A stretch of DNA of 11,263 nucleotides from contig CAYTLW010000189.1 of assembly GCA_964438735.1 (NCBI GenBank), positions 1 to 11,263 of the forward strand, read 5' to 3'. The stretch comes from CAYTLW01 sp964438735 (GTDB lineage: Bacteria; Myxococcota_A; UBA9042). Of the stretch, positions 6,477 through 11,263 are shown one piece after another. Both the position numbers and the translations under genes were made by a program. The notes under the pieces were generated by a model. The model made no database searches, was not told the origin of the DNA, and saw only the letters and a list, made by a program, of their open reading frames with translations. Every line of letters starts with the position of its first letter. Position 1 is the first letter of the stretch.

Positions 6477-7718
6477 CTGGCCCGCCGTCACCACATAGAG
6501 CCCGGACACTGGCGCTCTCTGTTGGGGCGCCTGGAGGAGTTGGTGCTGGCCGGCTCCGGTGCCGACGCCTTCGAGGCCGCGTTCGCGCTGGTGGTGGCCC
6601 GCCTGGTGGCCGAGTTGGAACCCGAGGGCACGTCGCCTTTTGTCGACATCGATAACGACCAGCTTACGGCCGCTGCCATGGTCGACCTGCTGCATCGGGC
6701 GGCGGCCAGGTGGCCGGATATCGTCGACCCGGACGCCTTGCAGGAGTTTCGCCCCGCCCAACTTGCCGAATGTGTACGCGTGCTGGCGCCGTGGTCGCTG
6801 GCCGGGGCCGGATTCGAGGTCCTGGACGGCGTCTTTGAGCACCTGGTCAGCAAGGGCAGCAAGGGCAGCAAGGGCCAGTACTTTACGCCGCGTCACGTGG
6901 TCGAATGCTGCGTGCGCCTGGCCGACCCGGCGCCCCATGAGCATGTACTCGACCCGGCATGCGGTTCTGGTGGCTTCCTGGTGCACGGCCTGCGTCATGT
7001 GCAGAAGCGGGCCCCGGAGTTGGACCTACAGACGTGGTCGGCGACCCACCTGCACGGCTTCGACTGGGACGAACGGGCCACCCGCGTCGCTCGCGCGCTT
7101 TTGCTGGCCGTCGGTGGCAGCGGGGCCGGGATTCGCCGCGGCGACGCCCTGCAGCGGGGGCTGGATGGCCGTCGCGACGGCCCGCTGGACGACGCCTTGC
7201 CGGCCGCCGGCGTGGACGTCTTGCTGACCAACCCGCCCTTCGCCGGCGAAGTCAGCGACGACGAGCTGCTGGGGCGTTATGAGCTGGGTCAGCGTCGCGG
7301 CCGCATCGAGCGCGATGTCCTGTTCATCGAACGCTGTGTCGAGCTGCTGCGACCCGGTGGCCGGCTGGTCATGGTGCTGCCTCATAACAAGGTCGGTGGT
7401 CGTCGCTTCGCCCATGTGCGCCGTTGGCTGCTGGAGCGGGTACGGGTGGTCGCCGCCATCGCGCTGCCCCAGGCGGCGTTCATGCCCCATACGAGCCAGC
7501 GAACCGCGATCCTCCTGGGCGTCAAGCGGCCAGCGCCCGGTCCGCCGCCCGAAGATGAACTCATCCGCTTCGTGATCAGCGAGCGGGCCGGCAAGGACGC
7601 GCGCGGCGCCCCCTGTTTCGTGCCCGGCGGTCCCCGCGACGGCCCGGCGTGGCGGGTGCTCGACCACGACTTCGATGAGGTCCTGGCCGCCATCGGCGCC
7701 TTCGAAGGGGGCGCCTGA
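6477..7718 (+). CDS. N6-adenine DNA methyltransferase, HsdM type
   Basis: It transfers a methyl group from S-adenosylmethionine to adenine in a DNA sequence chosen by the partner specificity protein. It is 413 aa from CTG 6477 and shorter than most HsdM proteins. The N-terminal part (about 1-120) is a helical domain like HsdM_N. Residues 133-138 are GQYFTP, the hallmark before the catalytic fold. DPACGSGGF at 159-167 is the SAM-binding motif I, and NPPF at 252-255 is the catalytic motif IV of the gamma-type amino-methyltransferases. Further on, FIERCVELLRPGGR and an AFxPHTSxxTAIL segment match the conserved end of the fold. All key residues are intact, so it should be active. The stop overlaps the next start by one base (TGATG), indicating translational coupling to the specificity gene. 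No nuclease domain is fused and no hsdR is nearby. The alternative ATG at 6381 would add 32 residues without a ribosome site. Confidence 0.9.
   Translation: MARRHHIEPGHWRSLLGRLEELVLAGSGADAFEAAFALVVARLVAELEPEGTSPFVDIDNDQLTAAAMVDLLHRAAARWPDIVDPDALQEFRPAQLAECVRVLAPWSLAGAGFEVLDGVFEHLVSKGSKGSKGQYFTPRHVVECCVRLADPAPHEHVLDPACGSGGFLVHGLRHVQKRAPELDLQTWSATHLHGFDWDERATRVARALLLAVGGSGAGIRRGDALQRGLDGRRDGPLDDALPAAGVDVLLTNPPFAGEVSDDELLGRYELGQRRGRIERDVLFIERCVELLRPGGRLVMVLPHNKVGGRRFAHVRRWLLERVRVVAAIALPQAAFMPHTSQRTAILLGVKRPAPGPPPEDELIRFVISERAGKDARGAPCFVPGGPRDGPAWRVLDHDFDEVLAAIGAFEGGA
6849..6875 (+). repeat. three perfect 9-bp repeats (Ser-Lys-Gly) before the GQYFTP motif
   Basis: AGCAAGGGC occurs three times in a row, encoding three Ser-Lys-Gly triplets at residues 125-133, immediately before QYFTP. 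Relatives normally have one Lys-Gly here. The repeat is in frame, so copy-number change would lengthen or shorten a loop beside the catalytic site without frameshift. Confidence 0.85.
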
Positions 7719-8359
7719 TGGCCCGGCATGCCGAGGTCCGCGTGGGCGACCTGGCCGATGGCCTCGTGCTGGCGCCCGAGCGCTACGATCCCAGGCGCCG
7801 GGCCGAGGCGCAGGACGGACGGCCCTTGGGCGACCTGGTCACGCTGGCCAGGCAGTCGGTGCGTGCGGCCAGCAGCGAGCCGGGGCTGCGCTACCGCGTT
7901 TTTGACACCAGCGATGCGCGCGCCGGCTTCCTGGCCCACGGCCGGCCGGCGGTTCCAGGCGAGAGCCTGGGCAGCACCAAGCGCGTCTTGCAGACCGGCG
8001 ATGTGCTCATCTCGCGGTTGCGTCCCTACCTGCAGCAGGTGGCCTGGGTGGACCCGGGGCTCGTCGAAGCCGATGTGGTGCTTTGTTGCAGCGCCGAGTT
8101 CTACGTCCTGCGACCCCACGACGACGCTTCGATCGCCTTCCTGGTGCCGTGGCTGCTGAGCGAGCCCATCCAGGCGGTGCTGGCGGCGGCCCAGGAGGGC
8201 GGGCACCACCCGCGATTCGACCGCCAGACGCTGCTCGAGTTGCCCGTGGCGGGCGCCGTGCTGGCCGAACGGGACAGCGCCAGCGCCCAGACCAGCGAAG
8301 CGACCGCCATGCTGCGCGAGGGCCGGGTCCGCCTGGCACGACTGGTATCGGGCGGGTAG
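7718..8359 (+). CDS. single-domain type I-like DNA specificity subunit (half HsdS)
   Basis: It is predicted to recognise DNA for the methyltransferase it overlaps. It is 213 aa, about half of a usual HsdS, with room for one target-recognition domain only. The start ATG shares its A with the TGA of the methyltransferase gene. The region GSTKRVLQTGDVLISRLRP (about residues 88-106), then SAEFYVLRP and the GGHHPRFDRQTLLELPV segment, match the conserved core and exit of HsdS target-recognition domains. The last 35 residues or so are Ala/Arg/Glu-rich and probably helical, as expected for an inter-domain spacer. Half-size specificity proteins are known to work as dimers that restore a two-part, often palindromic, recognition site; I infer that here. 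It ends 6 bp before a convergent oxidoreductase gene, so no restriction subunit belongs to this operon on the 3' side. Confidence 0.8.
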   Translation: MARHAEVRVGDLADGLVLAPERYDPRRRAEAQDGRPLGDLVTLARQSVRAASSEPGLRYRVFDTSDARAGFLAHGRPAVPGESLGSTKRVLQTGDVLISRLRPYLQQVAWVDPGLVEADVVLCCSAEFYVLRPHDDASIAFLVPWLLSEPIQAVLAAAQEGGHHPRFDRQTLLELPVAGAVLAERDSASAQTSEATAMLREGRVRLARLVSGG

Positions 8360-8365
8360 TCGCGG

Positions 8366-10003
8366 TCAGCCGATGGGCCGGCCCAGGTCCTTGGCCACCC
8401 GCAGGGCGGAGTGGCGGCCGGAGGTCATGGCGCCGACGATGCCGTGGCCGGCGCGGGTGGAGGCGCCGGCGAGGTACATGCCGTCCACGGGACCCCGGTA
8501 GCCGGGGCGCTTCTTGAGGAATTGCTCGGGCGTGCAGGCCAGGCCATAGCCGGTGCCATCGCTGGCGCGGGTGTACCGGGTGTGGCTGACCGGGGTGGCG
8601 GACTCCTTGAAGACCACCGTATCTCCGCTGCCCGGGAAGAGGCGGTCCAGGCGGACCACCATGTCATCCTCGATGCGCTGCTTGGTCGCGTTGTAGCCGG
8701 CGTCCTTGCGGTAGCGGCCGCTGTCGATCTGGTCCTCGGCCACGCCCCACAGGTCGGCCCTTCCGGGCACCAGGGTCATCACCTCCACGCTGGTCACGCC
8801 TTCGGGCGCGTGGCCGGGCGTGTCGGGATCCTTGAGGGTGGCGCTGGTGATGTAGCAGCCGCGGGTGGTCAGCTGGCCGTCGGCGTCCAGGGGCTCGTTG
8901 TAGAAGGCCTCGAAATCGTAGCCGTCGTAGCACCAATAATTGCTGGCCCCCATGCCCAGGGCGCGCATGTCGGCGGTCACACCCAGGAAGGTGATGAAGA
9001 TGGCGCCGCCCATCTCGAAGCCCTGCGCCCGTTCGACCCACTCCGATGGCAGGTGCTCGGGACCCAGCAATTCGAGCATGGTGCGCTTCAGGTCGGCGTT
9101 GGACAGGACCGCTCGGGCCCGAATCTCGCGTGCCCCGCCCTTGCGCTTTTCGGTGCGGATGCCGACGGCGCGGCCATCTTCGACCAGGATCTCCTCGATG
9201 CCGCAGCGCAGGTGGATGCTGCCGCCGTGGGCCTCGATGTCGTCGGCGATGGCGTCGGCGATCATCTGGCCGCCGCCCTTGGGGTAGAAGGCGCCGTGGA
9301 AGTAGTGGTTGGCCAACCCAGCATGCAGCAGGGCGCTGACCTTCGACGGTGGCAGGCCGTAGTCGCCACTCTGGCCGAGGATCACCGCCCGCAGACGTTC
9401 ATCTTGGGTGCAGGAGTCCAGCAAGGCGCCGATGGTGGCGTTCTGGTAGCGGGCCAGCAACCGTCCCTTCAGGGCCACATCCAGCAGGGCGCGGGCGTTC
9501 ATGCGGCCGTCCTGTCGATCCAGGCGGCGCGAGATGGTGTCCACCTCGGTCAGGAAGCGCACATATCGATCGATGCCCCGCTTCTCCTTGGGAAAGAGGG
9601 CGACCAGGCGGTCGCGGTAGAGGTCGCGATCGGCGGGGATGCGGAAGGTCAGGTCGGGCAGCACGATGGTGTCGAAGCCATCGGGATCCATCTCGACGTA
9701 GTCCAGCTCGATGCCGAGCGGGCGCAGCAGGCGCGGGATGTTGCCGTCCGGGCCGCAGTCGCCGATGTAGTGCAGGCCCACATCGAAGTTGTAGCGGTTC
9801 TCGGCGCGGCCGCGCTCGAACATGGTCGCGCAGCCGCCTGCGACGTAGTGCGAGTCGAAGAGCGCCACCTTCAGACCCTGCCGGGCCAGGTAGGCGCCGG
9901 CGGTCAGGCCACCGAGTCCGCAGCCGATGATGGCCACGTCGACGGTTTCGTCGGGCAGTGGCGCGCGAACGCGGGCCTGGGTCTTGGCAACGGGGGATTG
10001 CAT
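8366..10003 (-). CDS. FAD-dependent oxidoreductase, phytoene desaturase/retinol saturase-like
   Basis: It is a 545-aa flavoprotein. The ATG at 10003 follows GGAG at 6-nt spacing; the longer reading frame upstream lacks a ribosome site. Residues 23-32 (VAIIGCGLGG) are the GxGxxG FAD/NAD-binding turn, followed by an acidic residue at the end of the second strand (FDSHY) and GGCATMF. The C-terminal region has GMYLAGASTRAGHGIVGAM, the second FAD-contact motif typical of CrtI/CrtN, CrtISO and retinol saturase enzymes (COG1233-type). Members desaturate, isomerise or saturate polyene or fatty chains. The exact substrate cannot be told from the sequence, and no carotenoid or retinoid genes are in the window. 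There is no signal peptide, so it is likely cytoplasmic or peripheral to the inner membrane. It stands alone, convergent with the specificity gene (6-bp gap) and divergent from the last lipoprotein. Confidence 0.88.
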   Translation of the reverse strand: MQSPVAKTQARVRAPLPDETVDVAIIGCGLGGLTAGAYLARQGLKVALFDSHYVAGGCATMFERGRAENRYNFDVGLHYIGDCGPDGNIPRLLRPLGIELDYVEMDPDGFDTIVLPDLTFRIPADRDLYRDRLVALFPKEKRGIDRYVRFLTEVDTISRRLDRQDGRMNARALLDVALKGRLLARYQNATIGALLDSCTQDERLRAVILGQSGDYGLPPSKVSALLHAGLANHYFHGAFYPKGGGQMIADAIADDIEAHGGSIHLRCGIEEILVEDGRAVGIRTEKRKGGAREIRARAVLSNADLKRTMLELLGPEHLPSEWVERAQGFEMGGAIFITFLGVTADMRALGMGASNYWCYDGYDFEAFYNEPLDADGQLTTRGCYITSATLKDPDTPGHAPEGVTSVEVMTLVPGRADLWGVAEDQIDSGRYRKDAGYNATKQRIEDDMVVRLDRLFPGSGDTVVFKESATPVSHTRYTRASDGTGYGLACTPEQFLKKRPGYRGPVDGMYLAGASTRAGHGIVGAMTSGRHSALRVAKDLGRPIG

Positions 10004-10091
10004 GGTCGGCTCCAGGTGGCTGGCGGGGGCGATAGCATTACCGACGGGGCCTCGTTGGGCAATGTGATAGAGAGGTGTCAGACCCTCACAT

Positions 10092-10097
10092 ATCATA
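10092..10097 (-). promoter_or_regulatory. possible -10 box for the oxidoreductase gene
   Basis: On the minus strand TATGAT (five of six to TATAAT) lies in the only AT-rich island of the spacer, about 90 bp upstream of the start at 10003. No convincing -35 hexamer is present at 16-18 bp. The call rests on base composition and one hexamer only. Confidence 0.25.
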
Positions 10098-10108
10098 ACT
10101 TTTGTGTG

Positions 10109-10129
10109 TAACCATTTGATTCATGGTTA
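10109..10129 (+). repeat. 7-bp inverted repeat in the divergent spacer (operator-like)
   Basis: TAACCAT and ATGGTTA are perfect inverted copies separated by 7 bp (TTGATTC). They sit in AT-rich DNA between the divergent oxidoreductase and lipoprotein genes. The symmetry fits a dimeric repressor or activator site controlling one or both genes. There is no following T-run, so it is not an intrinsic terminator. No regulator gene is visible in the window. Confidence 0.4.
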
Positions 10130-10225
10130 TGGCCCGGGGGAATTCCGCTGGGGCGCCCGTGATACGCTTCGAATCCCGAGCCTGTGACACGTCGAGTGCC
10201 AGGTTCTGGGCGACCGGAAGGCCGC

Positions 10226-11191
10226 ATGCCCGCTACGCTTCGACACCTCGGAACCGCGCGCCAGCTATGGCTGCCTGCATTGCTGGCTTCGGCTTGCGCG
10301 CTTGCTGCGGGTTGCGGTCACCGCCAGCAACTGAACTGGCGCGGCCACGCGGCCAGCATCGGTTCGAAGGGTGTCATGGTCGACGTGGTGCCCCATGGCG
10401 AGGCGGAATACAGCCGCCTGGAGGCGCTGCTCGGCCAATGGGAGTTCGTCGCCCCGGATATGCCCGAGCCCGACGAGGCGGATGAGGAAGAGGACTGGAT
10501 CGAGCCGCCGGTTCCGATTCCCGTGCAGGCGACCGTCATCGGCCGGCGCTATGGCGTCGGCGATCCGGTGTCAATCATCACCAGCGCGGGTACTTCGCAG
10601 CTGAAGGTCAGCGGACTGGCGCGGCCGGGCAACGGCCAGGACGACCGCCTGGTGCTGATGCTCGCCGGCAAGGTCCGGGGTGGTCCCTTCGGTCTGGCGG
10701 TGGTGGGGGCGCGGATCCCCGCCGAGCGAAAGCTGAAAGCGCCGGTGGCGGTGGACTTGAAGACCGTGGCCAACAAGGGCGTCCTGAGCCGGATCCGCGC
10801 CCGGATGAAGGCCGATGTGCCCGCGGAACAGCGCAAGATGGTGGCCGGGGTCGCGCTGTTGCCAGAACACGTCACCATGGTGCACGGCCGCTTCCCCGGC
10901 GGCGCCACGGCGCTGGTCACGGTGGACGTGCCGGAGCTGTCCGAGGCGGATGGCACAGAGCATTTCACCGCCCTCTTCCTGGCTGATGCCGCCGGCAATC
11001 TCGTTCGCTGGATCTACAAGCCAGAGGTGCGCATCGAGTTCCATCCCATCTACTGGCTGGTCGACGTGGACGGCGATGGGTTGGACGAAGTGCTCTTCGG
11101 TATGGAGTACTACGAGGGCGACTACCTGTACCTGTTGCGCTGGAAGGATGGGGCGCCGGTGACGGCCGAGATCGCCGGCGAAGGCGTGTAG
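10226..11191 (+). CDS. putative lipoprotein of unknown function with an Asp-rich calcium-loop-like motif
   Basis: This predicted lipoprotein has 321 aa from ATG 10226, which follows GGAAGG (10215-10220) closely; a GTG at 10184 would give 14 more residues but has no ribosome site. Residues 1-29 form a signal peptide with lipobox LAAGC and Cys30. An acidic segment (PDEADEEEDW) lies around residues 90-100 of the precursor. The rest looks like beta-rich globular sequence and has no other Cys, unlike the other two lipoproteins of the window. Residues 280-288, DVDGDGLDE, resemble the Ca2+-binding loop of FG-GAP/VCBS or dockerin-type repeats and are followed by an aromatic, Tyr-rich stretch. One such loop alone does not define a domain. 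I do not recognise the family. It may be a surface or periplasmic protein that binds calcium. Confidence 0.8.
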   Translation: MPATLRHLGTARQLWLPALLASACALAAGCGHRQQLNWRGHAASIGSKGVMVDVVPHGEAEYSRLEALLGQWEFVAPDMPEPDEADEEEDWIEPPVPIPVQATVIGRRYGVGDPVSIITSAGTSQLKVSGLARPGNGQDDRLVLMLAGKVRGGPFGLAVVGARIPAERKLKAPVAVDLKTVANKGVLSRIRARMKADVPAEQRKMVAGVALLPEHVTMVHGRFPGGATALVTVDVPELSEADGTEHFTALFLADAAGNLVRWIYKPEVRIEFHPIYWLVDVDGDGLDEVLFGMEYYEGDYLYLLRWKDGAPVTAEIAGEGV

Positions 11192-11263
11192 CCCACCGGG
11201 TCTGGCGACTAGTTCGACGGTCCGCAGGTACTTCCCCAGTTTCCTGGATGCAGCGGCGGTACT
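11192..11263. other. 3' flank without recognisable feature
   Basis: After the stop of the last lipoprotein I see no start, hairpin with T-run or repeat up to the end of the window. Confidence 0.6.

Noticed and set aside
8411..10111. 566-aa plus-strand frame opposite the oxidoreductase
   Set aside because: The minus strand encodes GxGxxG and the C-terminal FAD motif. The plus-strand frame is an Ala/Gly/Val-rich shadow without motifs.

Overview
The window is high-GC DNA (roughly two thirds G+C by eye). It looks like a Myxococcota-type (former Deltaproteobacteria) genome. The reasons are three lipobox proteins, two of them cysteine-rich with Asp-rich stalks, one with about 50 CDDGNxCTxDxC modules, and near-exclusive use of G/C-ending codons. 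The lineage call is an inference from style, not from a marker gene. No rRNA, tRNA, transposase, CRISPR array or integrase was seen.

Layout: (1) 158-5188 (+) is a giant predicted lipoprotein of 1676 aa. It is almost entirely cysteine-rich modules (about 254 Cys after the lipobox) in three super-repeat regimes: 39-aa monomers, exact 51-aa pairs and 58-61-aa pairs. (2) 5240-6268 (-), convergent with it across 51 bp, encodes a smaller lipoprotein with a six-Cys domain, a Pro-Lys-Asp-Thr stalk and two somatomedin-B-like eight-Cys domains. (3) 6477-7718 and 7718-8359 (+) are a one-base-overlapping pair: an N6-adenine DNA methyltransferase of the HsdM type and a short specificity protein with a single target-recognition domain. 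No restriction (HsdR) gene follows. (4) 8366-10003 (-) is an FAD-dependent oxidoreductase of the phytoene desaturase/retinol saturase superfamily, ending 6 bp from the specificity gene. (5) 10226-11191 (+) is a further lipoprotein, of unknown function, with an Asp-rich calcium-loop-like motif near its end.

The two Cys-rich genes share a design: lipobox, low-complexity Asp-rich stalk, then disulfide-rich modules. They plausibly form a cell-surface display or adhesion set, but nothing in the sequence proves they act together. The M/S pair is most simply a methylation-only (or nuclease-elsewhere) system. The oxidoreductase and the last lipoprotein diverge from a 222-bp AT-richer spacer holding a 7-bp inverted repeat. 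Two genes (the SMB lipoprotein and the methyltransferase) have their best Shine-Dalgarno sequences in front of non-standard start codons (ATC or ATA, and CTG).
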